The notes under the pieces are model-generated. The model saw only the letters and a program-made list of their open reading frames with translations. It searched no databases and was not told where the DNA came from. Both the position numbers and the translations under genes were made by a program. A DNA stretch of 64,000 nucleotides from Globodera rostochiensis (taxonomy: Eukaryota > Nematoda > Chromadorea > Rhabditida > Heteroderidae), in assembly GCA_018350325.1 (NCBI GenBank), contig JAEVLN010000038.1:62001-126000 (forward strand), written 5' to 3'. Of this stretch, positions 37,361 to 48,752 are shown in pieces (positions within the stretch are counted from its first letter, which is position 1; each line of letters opens with the position of its first letter).

Positions 37361-40300
37361 ATGATGAAGCGGCGTGGACATTGTTGTTGTGCCCGGCTAG
37401 CCTTCACATTCGTCGTCATGTCGTCCATAATCCAATCGGTGAGCACAAAAATTGTTAAATTTTTTTAAAATTTTGTGAGTTTTTTCACCTTAATGACCCC
37501 CCCCCCCTCCGCTAAAAATTTAAAAATTTGAAAGGTTGGGGCTGTGCATGGACACCATTTTTTGCGCAAAACGGCACAGCAAAAGCAGACGGAGGACGCC
37601 GAGTTGGAGGAGGAGCTGGACGTTGAGGAGGAAAATGAGCCTTTTGGGATGGGAAATCCGGTGCTAATTATGCAATTTTTAAAATTTAAAAATATATTTT
37701 ATTAGTTTTAATTGAAATATATATTATTTTAGTCTAAATTATATTTTTAATTTAAATCTAAAATATTTTTAATCTAAATTTAAAATATATTTTTAGTCAA
37801 AATTAAAATATTTCATTTTATATTTAAATTGCTTATAAATTATATTAAATTTCTTAACTTTTCTCATCTTTTTGGCTTTTCTTGAAAATGCTTTTTAGCC
37901 GTTTTTTAAAATCTTCAAATAAAAATTATAAGTAAATTTAGTTTAAATTCATCGGAGAAATTTTTAATGTCTAAATTTGCCCCAAATGCTTTAAATTTGT
38001 AATTTTTAAGCATTTGGTCGACCAGTTCAGCGGCCTTTCATCAACACTTGGCAATAACATGCAGCTCCGACAACGTCCGAACAGCGCCATAATGTTGGAC
38101 CAAACAGAACAACAACAGCAGCAGCAACAGCAACTCGCCAAGGACTCCGTCTTCGAGCAGGGGCAAGTTTAGGCAGAAAAAACCGCACATTTTAGATTAA
38201 TTAAAGATTTTAAATTTGTAATATTTAATAGCTTTAAATTGATTAAAGATTATTTGCTTTTTATTAATGTTTTCAATTCTCCAACGCATAAATAAATTTT
38301 GAAAACGAAAAATTAAAATGAACAGAATTTGTTTTTGTTTCCAGCGAAACGCGCGATTTTTTGGCATTTTTGCGTCGAATTCGTTACGACCACCGTCAAT
38401 GTCCGCAAAACGAAGGTGGACGGCCAATTAAAATTGTTTAAATTTGATTATTTTCAGGTCAATCCGTCCTCATTTCCGTGTCCGTTGTGGTGTCAAATGT
38501 TCGCGCAGTCAGCGAAGTCACAATGGTCGGGAGGGGAGGGGAAACGGGCAATTTTTGGCACAAATTGAACCCGGTTCATGTCCCGGACACCCCGGATTAT
38601 TCCCCCTCCCCCCCCCCCCCCCCCCCGATTCCCCACGGCATGCCCCGTCCCCGAAGTGTGATCGGATCCTCCCCCCAACATGTCCCCGCTGATCGATCGG
38701 ACCCTCTGATTCTCTCAACCTAACCCCGCGGATCGATCGGACCCTTTGATACTCCCCCAACATGTCCCCGCTGATCGATCGGATCCTCTGATATTCCCCT
38801 AACATGTCCCCGCTGATCGATCGGACCCTCTGATACTCCCCCAACATGTCCCCGCGGATCGATCGGGCCCTCTGATACTCCCCCAACATGTCCCCGCGGA
38901 TCGATCGGACCCTCTGATACTCCTCCAACATGTCCCCGCTGATCGATCGGATCCTCTGATATTCCCCTAACATGTCCCCGCTGATTGATCGGACCCTCTG
39001 ATATTCCCCTAACATGTCTCCGAAGGGTTCAACTGTCAAGTTTTGGCAAACATTGTCAGGATTACTCCTTGGAAATGTTTTACCGCGAAAGTTGGACCGA
39101 CGGACGGCTACGGTACGAGGAGCGCGAGTTTCGCAACAAAACGGAGCTGTCGTTGCACGAATCGTACGCCAACTTTTTGTGGCATCCGGACACGTAAGTG
39201 TTTGTTGAATTAAATTTTGTTTAATTTTTGATTTCAAAAAATCGGAATTCCCAAAAAATTCAACAAAAAACATTCCAGCCCCCGGCAGAAATAGTCAATT
39301 TTAGATTTATGCCAAACGCAATTGCCTCCAAAAATCCGCGCACGCAGTCCATCTCGCACCGATCACTGCTCAGGTTGAGGGAGTCTCCGTGCCTTTCCCA
39401 TTAAATTTTTGAAAAAATTTTCAACAAATTTCGTCCGAATTTTTTAACATAAAAATTTGATTGCCCGGCAGCACATGCCCCCAAAATGTTTGTTTTCAAC
39501 GTATTCCAGGCTCCAATCCAGTGGCCAAATCCTCTACAGTCGACGCCTCTCAGTTGTGGCCGAGTAAGCGCCGGAAATTTTGAATTTTTTTTTTTTACAT
39601 TTTTTTTTTGCCCTTTTTTTATGTGTCCAATGGATTTGACTTTGGTAAGCGAACGCATTCGAATTCATTAGGCATTAATTGCACCGTTTTTTGAAGTTTC
39701 CGTTCGATTCGCAGACGTGCAAACTCGGCATTGAAAGCTGTGAAATTTTTTGTTTAAACAAAAAAAATTTTTTTGCAAATTTTCAGACGGGTACACCTCG
39801 GACCAGGTGACCTACGGATGGTCACAAGGCCAACGCGAGGCGCTCAAGCTGCACAAAATTCGACTGCCCGACTTCCGAATCAAAGAAGCGTTTGTCACTT
39901 CGCAGTTGGAGTCGTATGCGACGGGTAAAATTTGAAAAAATTCAAATTTTCTCGCAAATCTTTTCTCTGCACTCGGGCATTGAATTTAAAATTGAATTAA
40001 AACTTCAAATTTGCATTCAGGCATTAAATCTATAATTCAAACTTTTCCCCAAGCATCGAATTTAAATGCAATTGAATTAAATTAATTTCACCTTAGGCAT
40101 TTGTATTTGAAAAATTTAAATTTCCCTCATAGTCAGGCATTAAATCTAAAAATTAAACTTCTCCTCAAGAATTGAATTCATTCAAACTTTCCCTCAAGCA
40201 TTGAATTTAATTCAATTGAATTAAATTCTTTTTCACCTTAGGCATTGCATTTAAAATATATTCCCCTCAGGCATTGAATTTAAATTTCGAATTTTCTCTC

Positions 40301-43300
40301 CCTATCAGGTCATTGGGTGTTTGCGTTTTCACTGAAAAACGGATATTTTAAATTAAAAAAAAAGAAAAATGTTTTTTTCTACAGGAAACTACAGTCGTCT
40401 GTACGTTTGCTTTGTTTTTTCACGCTCAGCCGGCTTCTGCTTTCTTCAGCTGATCATTCCGTCGACCGTAACGCCAAAATTTTTTGTTCAAAAAAAATTG
40501 TTTAAATAATTTTTTTATTCCTTTTGCCAAAGGCTGTGGTGATCACTTCGTGGGTGTCACTTTGGATGGAAAATGAGACGTCCTTCCAGGGTTCGAAAAC
40601 ATTTGAAATTTTTTATAAAACATTTTTTGAAATTTTTGTTGCCAGAATTGGACTTACCGTATACTCTTTTAATCCCCCATCCTCTGAGTAGGTTGAAAAC
40701 CATGGAGGATTAAAAGAGTATATACGGTATATAAAAACAATTTTGCATTTTAACAAGTACCGTATCCCTTCTCCCACTCGCTGTGCTCTCAAATTACCGT
40801 AATCTTGTAGATATGATCTCCATGTATGTGCGCCTCGGGGGACGGGCGGGCGGGGCCTGAATTTGGTGGCACATTTTTTTGTGCACAATTTACAGCATTC
40901 TGACCATCACTTTTCTGCTCTTCTCGTACAATGAAGTTGGCGCCAAACTCATTTTTTGTTTTATAACTTTTGGCAATTTTTAGGTAATGCCACGGGTCAG
41001 CTATTTGAAAGGTTTTTGATGCCAAAATGGAATTTGAAAATTTAAAATTTTGCCCAGCTTTGGACATTTGGTTGGCTGTATGCTTTATGATTGTGTAAGT
41101 TTTTTGTTGTTTTTGGAAGATTTTTTCTGTGAAATTTTAAGCTTTCTGTCGCTGATCAAACTCGCCATCATGAAGTACATGCGACAACGCATTTGCACTG
41201 TAGCTGGCGGCGCACAGTTTGTGATAAAAATTCAAATGAGACAAACAATATGCCAAAAGTGATACCCAAATGACCGACTTGGCCAAAATGAGACAAAAGA
41301 GCGAATTGTCCAACATGAGACAATTAGGAACACCAAAATGAGACAAATTGCCCAACGATTGATTAGCGTGAATATCATCTCCTTTCGAAATCGGCGTTTT
41401 GTCCCTTCCTTGCTTTGGAGTCGACGTTTTGTCCATTCGACCATTTGTCACCCCGTTTATGAAATTTTGCATTTTTAAGCGCCTAATGCCTCTCCTTTTG
41501 GTTTCAGGCCATGTCCCGCCTCGCTGTTGGGCGGAATGTTGCCGCTCATTCAGTTCAGTGCCGGCCAAATGATTGGGGGTACGGTAGGAAATAATTCAAA
41601 AAATTTAAAAAATAAAATATTCAAAATTTGCCCTCAGGCACCGCTGCTGCTGCTGCTGGTGGTCCGCCATTCAGCAGCAGCAGAAATCACTTTGTTGGGG
41701 GCGCCAACAACGACATGACGACGCGACCGCCTACGCCACCGCCCACAATGCGTTCGTCGTTGTAAGCATTGAAGGCTAACAAATTTTTTTTTTAAAATTA
41801 AAACGAGAAATTGCACGGGTTTGGCGTTCTGTTTAAAAAAATACAGCAAAAAAAAAAATTCGATTTGATTTCTTTTTATTTGTTAGCGTCAATATTGCCG
41901 TTTTAATTTACTTTTTAAAATTTTTTTGAAATTTGAAATTTTATTTTAAATTTCTTTAAAATATCCTATAATTTATTTATGTAATCTGTTTGCGCACTTA
42001 GTCCATTGCCAGCAGCCGGTGAATAGGGCTGTATAGGGTTCACTTTTTAAAATTAAAAAAAAAATATTTCAATTCTTTTAATGTAATTTAAAATTTTTCT
42101 AAATATTCTGGCAAATTTATCAATTAAAATTATTTTTTAAAAATGCTTTTTGTTCAAATTTTTCTCTAAATTTTGCAGCCAATTTGCCACCAACTCTGTG
42201 CTGTCTCCTCACCAGCGTGTTCACCACCAGCACCAGCTCCAACGGCTTCAGCAACAGCTGGCGCCGAATCGCCGATCGTCGCGCCATGCCGAAAACGGCG
42301 CCGGCGGCGCTGTCATGGCGCACAGCCGGGAAAGCCGGCACAGCAGCGAGGAGGACACGCTGCAACAACAACAGCAACAACGGCACAACCGCACGCGGCA
42401 ACAGTCGACCATTTCGCAGGCTCCACAAAAATGAGCCGAATTTTTGAAAAAAAATTTTTCAAAATTTGAGGGCCTCGAAATGAGCCTCGACGGTGCGTGC
42501 CTTCCTCAACTGATGCTGGCACAAAATGCGGGGTAAAGTGTTTTTTTGTACACATTTTTATGAATTTAAAATGTTCGGCTTTATGAATTTAAAATGTTCG
42601 GCTTTATGAATTTAAAATGTTCGGCTTTATGAATTTAAAATGTTCGGCTTTATGAATTTAAAATGTTCGGCTTTATGAATTTAAAATGTTCGGCTTTATG
42701 AATTTAAAATGTTCGGCTTTATGAATTTAAAATGTTCGGTTTTATGAATTTAAAATGTTCGGCTTTATGAATTTAAAATGTTCGGCTTTATGAATTTAAA
42801 ATGTTCGGCTTTATGAATTTAAAATGTTCGGCTTTATGAATTTAAAATGTTCGGCTTTATGAATTTAAAATGTTCGGTTTTATGAATTTAAAATGTTCGG
42901 CTTTATGAATTTAAAATGTTCGGCTTTATGAATTTAAAATGTTCGGCTTATGATTCGGCGCCCATCAGATGGTGCCGCCGGCATTTTTATTAATTTTCGG
43001 CGCCCATCGAAAAGATGCCGCCGGCATTTATATGAATTTAAAATTACCGAAATTTTATAATATAAAATATTTGGCGATGGCCACAAATTTACGAAATTAA
43101 AACGCGTCACATTGATTGCCTCGGGCGAATCATTTTGTTTAAGGAGACGAAAAGGGGGCAGCGGCTCCATGGACAGTGCCATTCAGCCGTATCAGACGCC
43201 CATCGCCACGTTGGCCGCAGCGCAAATGCATTTGCCGTTGAACGAAAGTTCGCTGAGGTGGACAAATTTTTAAAATTAAATTATTTTAATTATTAATTTT

Positions 43301-44607
43301 CAAAACAATTTCAGGCAGTTACAGCAGCAAACGCTGTACCAAGCCCATCAGCTGCAGCTTCAGGTGAGCAAATTGGACGCTAAATGCTTCAATTAAAATT
43401 GACAAAATCCAACTTTTTGTCCAATCAATTAGGCTTTTAACAGCTTTCATAGCGGAATTTGTTGCTTATTGATGGCTATTGGAACGGTTATGGCCTCTGA
43501 ACTATATATAAATTGGATGCTTTTTGTTGTTTGGCAACGACCTTCCAGACCCGAAGTGCCGGGTTTTCGGGGCTCCGACCCCCCTCTCCTCCCAATCTCA
43601 GGGAGTACAACGTTGGGAGGGGGGGGGGGGGGGGGGGGGTACGGCATGTCGGAGATTGGGGGGGGGGGGACGAAAAAAGCCGGGCACACGGGTGACAATG
43701 AACCTCTAAATTGTCGACTGTTTTTTTGCATGCATTCCAGGTGCAACTGCATGCACTGCAGCGCGAGCAGCGCAGGCGCGAGCGACACGCTCGCAGGGAG
43801 CAAGAGCGACTAAAGCCGCAGCAGCAGCAGCAAGTGAAGCGGCGACTGCACAACCACCACAAAGACTGCAATGACAACGTGCTGCCGCCGAACGGCAACG
43901 GCACGGGCGCAGGTCGAAGTGCGCAGGCGACCAAACGGTCTCCGGTGAATGCAATCCGGATAGGCATTGAGTCGAGCAGCAGCGACAGTTCCACGGAATC
44001 TGATGCCGTACTGCGACGACATCGGCTGCGGCGCCGAGAGAGGTGTGAATCAGGCAGGGATTTAACCGGATGCCAAAAAAAGTCTGGAAAATGCCGTATT
44101 TTTTTACCAACCAAAAATGTCCGGGAAAAACGGCATCCGGTCACATCCCTGGTGTGAATCAGGGATTTAACCGGATGCCAAAAAAAGTCTGGAAAATGCC
44201 GTATTTTTTTACCAACCAAAAATGGCCGGAAAAGACGGCATCCGGTTTGGTTACATCCCCCCCCCCGTGCTGGTGTGAATCATTTTCAAAAAGTGCCACC
44301 CCGCTACATACAGACGCCTCTTTTTCGGCATGTTCGACGAGTTTGGGAACGTGGAGTTTTCCGCTTCGTTTATCCGTCGCTTTCACTGGGTCACCCAAAT
44401 GTCGTTCTTCTTCTTCTTCGTTCTCTTCTGCCTGTACGCGCCGCGTATTCATTTTTGTTTTTTCTGGCATTTTTCTTTCATATTTAGAAACGGCACACAA
44501 TTACTTATTTATTCATTTCTTCCCCAAGATATTTCTTCCTGGTCTATCCGAACAGTCGGACAACCAGCACTGATCCAGCGTGTAAACGGGAAGAAGCTGA
44601 ATGGTGA
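37361..44607 (+). CDS. Cys-loop ligand-gated ion channel subunit
   Basis: Pentameric neurotransmitter-gated channel. Exons: 37361-37438, 37535-37660, 38011-38162, 38345-38415, 38458-38525, 39060-39193, 39305-39373, 39510-39563, 39623-39644, 39697-39739, 39787-39924, 40385-40467, 40533-40590, 40811-40823, 40896-40935, 40984-41011, 41058-41094, 41142-41199, 41508-41583, 41638-41761, 42179-~42414, 43144-43257, 43315-43363, 43741-44042, 44314-44433, 44529-44607; about 790 residues. Signal peptide, acidic and Gln-rich N-terminus, [37 protein letters not shown], Cys-loop [15 protein letters not shown] (13 residues between Cys), Y-G-Y-T, M1 [21 protein letters not shown]2 [19 protein letters not shown]3 [12 protein letters not shown], a Gln/Arg-rich M3-M4 loop of about 320 residues, M4 [20 protein letters not shown]. 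No PAR motif precedes M2, so anion selectivity cannot be assumed. The donor of exon 21 is unclear; exon 9 lacks an AG acceptor; intron 3 is GC-AG. Confidence 0.87.
38676..39020. repeat. 42-bp minisatellite, about 8 copies
   Basis: Units with aacatgtccccgctgatcga and tcggaccctctgat, in intron 5 of the channel gene. Open frames on the minus strand across it are repeat artefacts. Confidence 0.95.
40655..40736. mobile_element. Short palindromic element in channel intron
   Basis: accgtatactcttttaatcc pairs with ggattaaaagagtatatacggt across about 35 bp; a small hairpin of the MITE type in the intron after exon 13. Confidence 0.6.
42558..42950. repeat. 23-bp minisatellite, about 17 copies
   Basis: Units tttatgaatttaaaatgttc plus ggc, almost invariant (two units have ggt), in the M3-M4-loop intron of the channel gene. 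It is flanked on the right by a short duplication with ggcgcccatc and gccgccggcat. Confidence 0.97.
43618..43670. repeat. Poly-G tracts in channel intron
   Basis: A G run of more than 20 at about 43618-43639, then another of 9 at about 43661-43669. Strong quadruplex potential; also a likely place for length errors in the assembly. Confidence 0.9.
44043..44262. repeat. About 110-bp direct repeat, 2 copies, each a hairpin
   Basis: Two copies of a segment running from gtgtgaatcagg through ttaaccggatgccaaaaaaa to cggcatccggt. Inside each copy accggatgcc and ggcatccggt are inverted, so each can fold. In the intron before the M4 exon. Confidence 0.85.
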
Positions 44608-45246
44608 GCAATGAACCAAATTTTAATAATTTCAAAAACAGTCCCCGCGACCCCCCGGGGGGGTCGGCATGTCAGAAAAGGGATCGGGGACGGATGAAGC
44701 CATAATTTTAAAAATCATTTATGCTTCAGGTTCGCCTCCATACCGGCCTAATACGCGTGTAGAGTGTGAAGTTGCATACGATGCTAATTTATAAATGTTT
44801 TATTTTTGTGACGTTCGTCTTCGCAAATTTCTACTTATCTCCCAGTTGTTCCGTTTTAGCTAAAAACACTATTCTGCCCTAGACAACATGTTAAACGTGT
44901 TCAGCAATTTTTGTCCAAAACAATTCAGTAGCTAAAGAATATTATCTGCTTATTTACCAGTTGTTCCGTTTTAGAAAAACACTATTCTGCCCTAGTCAGC
45001 ATTTTAAGAATAATAAGCTGGAAAAAGCCCTAAATGTCATTTACTGAACTCATAATGATCGCTGAGACAAGCAAATAAATATATGCATGGGATAAAAATG
45101 ATCACTGATCAGAAATCAATCAATCATTCCACCGTTTCGTTTCATCTAATCGCGTGGTGAACATTCATTTGCTTGAGCTCGGTCCGGCTTGCGATAACGG
45201 CCTAAAAGACTTGAAAGATTGGCATTTTTGGGTCAGCTCCCGCGTC
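44608..45246. other. Convergent intergenic with inverted satellite remnant
   Basis: At 44860-45010 two partial copies of the 34.3-35.2 kb satellite unit lie in inverted orientation (aaaacactattctgccctag, aacgtgttcagcaatttttg). The rest is AT-rich. No gene seen. Confidence 0.6.
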
Positions 45247-46579
45247 TTACCCAATCTTTTTGTCACTGATCAAAAGGTTGATCACATTCTTTTGGATGTC
45301 CCAATTCTCCATTGCCTCACGCTCCCATCCCGCCCATTTCGTTGCATCTCGCGCGATCGGACCCCTTTTGAGAAGCCAGAAGGGTAAAGTGGGATGAACA
45401 CGTTGAAATTCCAATCGTTCATGAGTTTGTTCATTCTCCAGCTGAAACGGCTGGTGCCCAAACCCAAAAGCAAATGTCAAAACAATGATGTAATTCACAG
45501 AAGCGGAGGCCTTGAGAAACACCTTAAAGTGAAGAAAATTTACACTAAAAACATTTTCTAAATGAGAAAATCACCCGTTTAAGAGCCTTCACCAGCGGCG
45601 ATCTGTCGGATTGATAGGAATATTTCAACACTTTCGGACGTCCATCGTCACGCGGCGTGTGCAGCCATTTGGACAACGCTTGACCATCAGATGCGCCACG
45701 GCGATCAGTGCCCAGACCGCAAGGAATTGTTGAGACGGGGGGATGGATTGATCGAAGGTTGGCACAGTCGCGCAGAACGGTGGGCGAAATGTGAGTGCGC
45801 AGTTTGGACAGAATCGCGTAATTGAACACCAATTTGTTGACCTTGGACTTGAACAGGGGCCAAACATGTTGCGCAACAAGCTCACAGCACCGGTTGCTGG
45901 AAGTGGAAAACTTTTTAGTTTAATCACTCCTCCTTGGACAGTTAATTACCCGTAATTGTCCAACTTCAGAGTGATGCCCGTGTTGAACAGGTGCTGAATG
46001 CGACGGAGAAAGTCAATGACGGTGTCATCGATATAACTGAAAAATGATTGTTTTAAATTAACGACAAAATCAGAATAAACGAATAAGAATCACCGGATGG
46101 TAATTTTGTTGAAGGCGATCAAATTTTTGGACGCTGGCACTTGCTGAATCGGAAACCATTCCAGGCCTCCCTTTTTTTTACGTTTGCCAATTTCCGCGAC
46201 ATTCTTTGACCGTCGAATTTCCACCTCGCCAAGTGCCCATTTGCGCGTTTTGAAATGCGTGTCCGCCAATCCGTCGAATCGATAAGAGAGCAGTGCCAGT
46301 TTGAGTCCGACTTTGGCACGTCCAAGAAATGGGAAAATGCTCAACCAAACGTCGTCACAAATGATGCTGAAAAATTCATTTTTAAAATTTCAAAAAATGT
46401 TTTAAAAACGGCGCTCACATTTGCCGCAAAATCATCGGCTTCTTATTTTTTCCGGCAATGCGCGCACTTCGCCGGCCAGAAAAAGTGATCACTGATCCGA
46501 TTGGCCCCGCCGGCGATTGACGGCGATTAGCAGAAATGGTGGAATTATTGGGCCTCTTTTTCTTTGCGGAGCGTGCCAT
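45247..46579 (-). CDS. F-box-like family protein (copy C)
   Basis: Closest relative of copy A. Exons 46579-46419, 46366-46094, 46036-45950, 45896-45575 and 45522-45247 give 372 residues with matching phases. Same order of blocks: MARSAKKKRPNN, ICDDVWLSIFPFLG, GLKLALLSYRFDGLADTHFK, TVIDFLRRIQHLF, CCELVAQHVWPLFKSKVNK, HISPTVLRDCANLRSI, GQALSKWLHTPRDDG, NYIIV and WLLKRGPIARDATKWAGWE. Coding identity to copy A is high and intron positions are identical, so they are recent paralogues about 43 kb apart in the same orientation, with the channel and other genes between them. The linker after KTRKW is the most diverged part. An in-frame ATG three codons upstream is an alternative start. Confidence 0.86.
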
Positions 46580-47454
46580 TTTTTTCATTCTCAAACGAAA
46601 AACGCCTAATGAAAAAGAATTTTAAAAATGTTAGAAATATGTATGTAAAAGAACAGAAATACACACAAAAAGAGTAATAGGTAATTAGGGTTCGGAAAAA
46701 TATGGATATAAAATCGTGAAATATGGCCAGCCATAAAATATGGACATAAATCCTCAAAATATGGACAAAAATATGGAACACCAAAATATGGACATAAAAA
46801 TTGAAAATATGGACATAAATTTTTCCAAATTCAATATAAAATTTCCCAGATTTACGAGACATTTCGCCAAGTGATAAATGTTTTTTCATTTAAAAATAAA
46901 ACTCGGCACTATTTATGAAAAAAAACATCAAAAGCAAAAAAAACAATAAGTCCAGCGCGGCTTCTTCAAAAACTCGGAAACGGATGGTTTTCCCGTTCCT
47001 CTCCGTTTGGTTTCCCGAATAAAAAGAATTTTTAAAGGTTTTGTGGAGATGTTCTGATCTAACGCTAAATTACGGCCTTTTACGGGCTTACGGCCAATTT
47101 AATTTTAACATTTCCAAATTGACTTTTTTTGAGATCTTTAGTGCCTAAACTTTAGGCCCTAAAGAGCCGAGCACTAAAAGTTGCTACGAAAATTGGCCCT
47201 TACACCCTCTTTTTTGTCCAATTTGGGGAGGTAGTATTTTAACAAAAAACACCGTTCATCGAAACAATTGTCATCACGAAACAATGTTTATCCAAATAAT
47301 ACATACATACATGAACAAAACAAATATACAATATATAACAACAGGTAAGTGAACAGTCTTTTCGAGTTACAATTGTTAGGCGTCTTATATGGTTCACTAC
47401 AAACACTCATATAGACTATAATATGTAGAACACATCAGAAGAATATGCGCACAA
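46580..47454. other. Intergenic with aaatatggac microrepeats
   Basis: At 46700-46830 there are about seven spaced copies of aatatggacataaa. The rest is AT-rich. No gene seen. Confidence 0.55.
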
Positions 47455-48752
47455 TTACTCATATTGAGTTCTGTCCGAACCGATGCCGTGCTGAGGAGAA
47501 AGGTCGGGTCCGCCAACGCTGCCACTGATCACGGGATGCTGCTGATGTTGTTGCTCCGCTTCATACAATGTCCTGCCAGCGTCCTTCGGCGTGTTTGCTG
47601 AAAAATCCAATTTCACTTACAAAACACCAAATTCGCTGAAAATAGTCCACCTGAGACAGGACGTCCGGTGCCGTGCTGAGGAGAAAGGTCGTGTCCCCCA
47701 GCGCTGCCACGGATCACGGGGTGCTGCTGATGTTGTTGCTCCGCTTCATACAATGTCCTGCCAGCGTCCATGTTCGGCGTGTTTGCTGAAAATTCCAATT
47801 TCACTTACAAAACACCAAATTCGCTGAAAATAGTCCACCTGAGACAGGACGTCCGGTGCCGTGCTGAGGAGAAAGGTCGTGTCCCCCAGCGCTGCCACGG
47901 ATCACGGGGTGCTGCTGATGTTGTTGCTCCGCTTCATACAATGTCCTGCCAGCGTCCATGTTCGGCGCGTTTGCTGAAAATTCCAATTTCACTTACAAAA
48001 CACCAAATTCGCTGTAAATAGTCCACCTGAGACAGGACGTCCGGTGCCGTGCTGAGGAGAAAGGTCGTGTCCGCCAGCGCTGCCACGGATCACGGGATGC
48101 TGCTGAGGAGACAGGTCGTGTCCGCCAACGCTGCCACTGATCACGGGATGCTGCTGAGGAGAAAGGTCGTGTCCGCCAACGCTGCCACTGATCACGGGAT
48201 GCTGCTGAGGAGACAGGTCGTGTCCGCCAACGCTGCCACTGATCACCGGATGCTGCTGAGGAGACAGGTCGTGTCCGCCAACGCTGCCACTGATCACGGG
48301 ATGCTGCTGAGGAGACAGGTCGTGTCCGCCAACGCTGCCACTGATCACGGGATGCTGCTGAGGAGAAAGGTCGTGTCCGCCAACGCTGCCACGGATCACG
48401 GGATGCTGCTGATGTTGTTGCTCCGCTTCATACAATGTCCTGCCAGCGTCCTTCGGCGTGTTTGCTGAAAAATCCAATTTCACTTAAAAAACACCAAATT
48501 CGCTGAAAATAGTCCACCTGAGACAGGACGTCCGGTGCCGTGCTGAGAACTGTCATGATGTCCGCCAGTCCCGTCTGGCGCTTGCTGAGGTTGAAGTGGT
48601 GGCAGCGGTTTGTCGGCTGATGGTGGAGTTGAATCAGTGCTGTGTTGCTGTTGTTGGACCTCCAGGTGCTCGGGGTAGGCGGTCGCATAATATGAACGGT
48701 CGGCTTCCGGGTTGTCGACACCCTCGTAATAAGATCGGTCGGCGTTTGGCAT
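47455..48752 (-). CDS. Modular repeat protein with amplified exons
   Basis: Family not recognised. Exons 48752-48518, 48464-48027, 47973-47839, 47785-47651 and 47597-47455 give 361 residues. All introns are phase 1, about 53 bp and nearly identical. Exon 1 encodes MPNADRSYYEG with a second ADRSYY, then Gln/Pro-rich sequence. Each later exon repeats one module: AN(T/A)P..DAGRTLYEAEQQHQ, then QHPVI.GS.GGHDLSP, and the end QHGTGRPVSG. In exon 2 the 17-residue unit QQHPVISGSVGGHDLSP is repeated about seven times; exons 3 and 4 are almost identical and part of a 188-bp tandem duplication with their intron; exon 5 ends differently (GIGSDRTQYE). No signal peptide or membrane helix is seen from the chosen ATG. 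A TATA box lies about 123 bp upstream. The design resembles hypervariable repeat effectors reported in Globodera, but homology is unproven. Confidence 0.75.
47641..48530 (-). repeat. 188-bp exon-intron tandem duplication and 51-bp array
   Basis: Segments 47641-47828 and 47829-48016 are near-identical 188-bp units containing one exon plus one intron. Within 48080-48400 a 51-bp unit (gtgtccgccaacgctgccac, tgatcacgggatgctgctga) repeats about seven times with few changes. All changes keep the reading frame. Confidence 0.95.

Noticed and set aside
38518..39273. 251-codon minus-strand frame with a repeated [12 protein letters not shown] unit
   Set aside because: A 42-bp repeat stays open in frame by chance. 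The plus strand carries channel exons on both sides.
43488..44219. 243-codon minus-strand frame
   Set aside because: Antisense to channel exon 43741-44042, whose frame and phases are supported by M4 downstream.
43144..44607. Separate gene for the Gln/Arg-rich segment
   Set aside because: The splice phases run straight from the Gln-rich exons into the M4 exon and the final exon, so it is best read as the channel's intracellular loop.
48049..48468. 139-codon plus-strand repeat frame
   Set aside because: Mirror of the repeat gene on the minus strand, which has matching introns and module structure.
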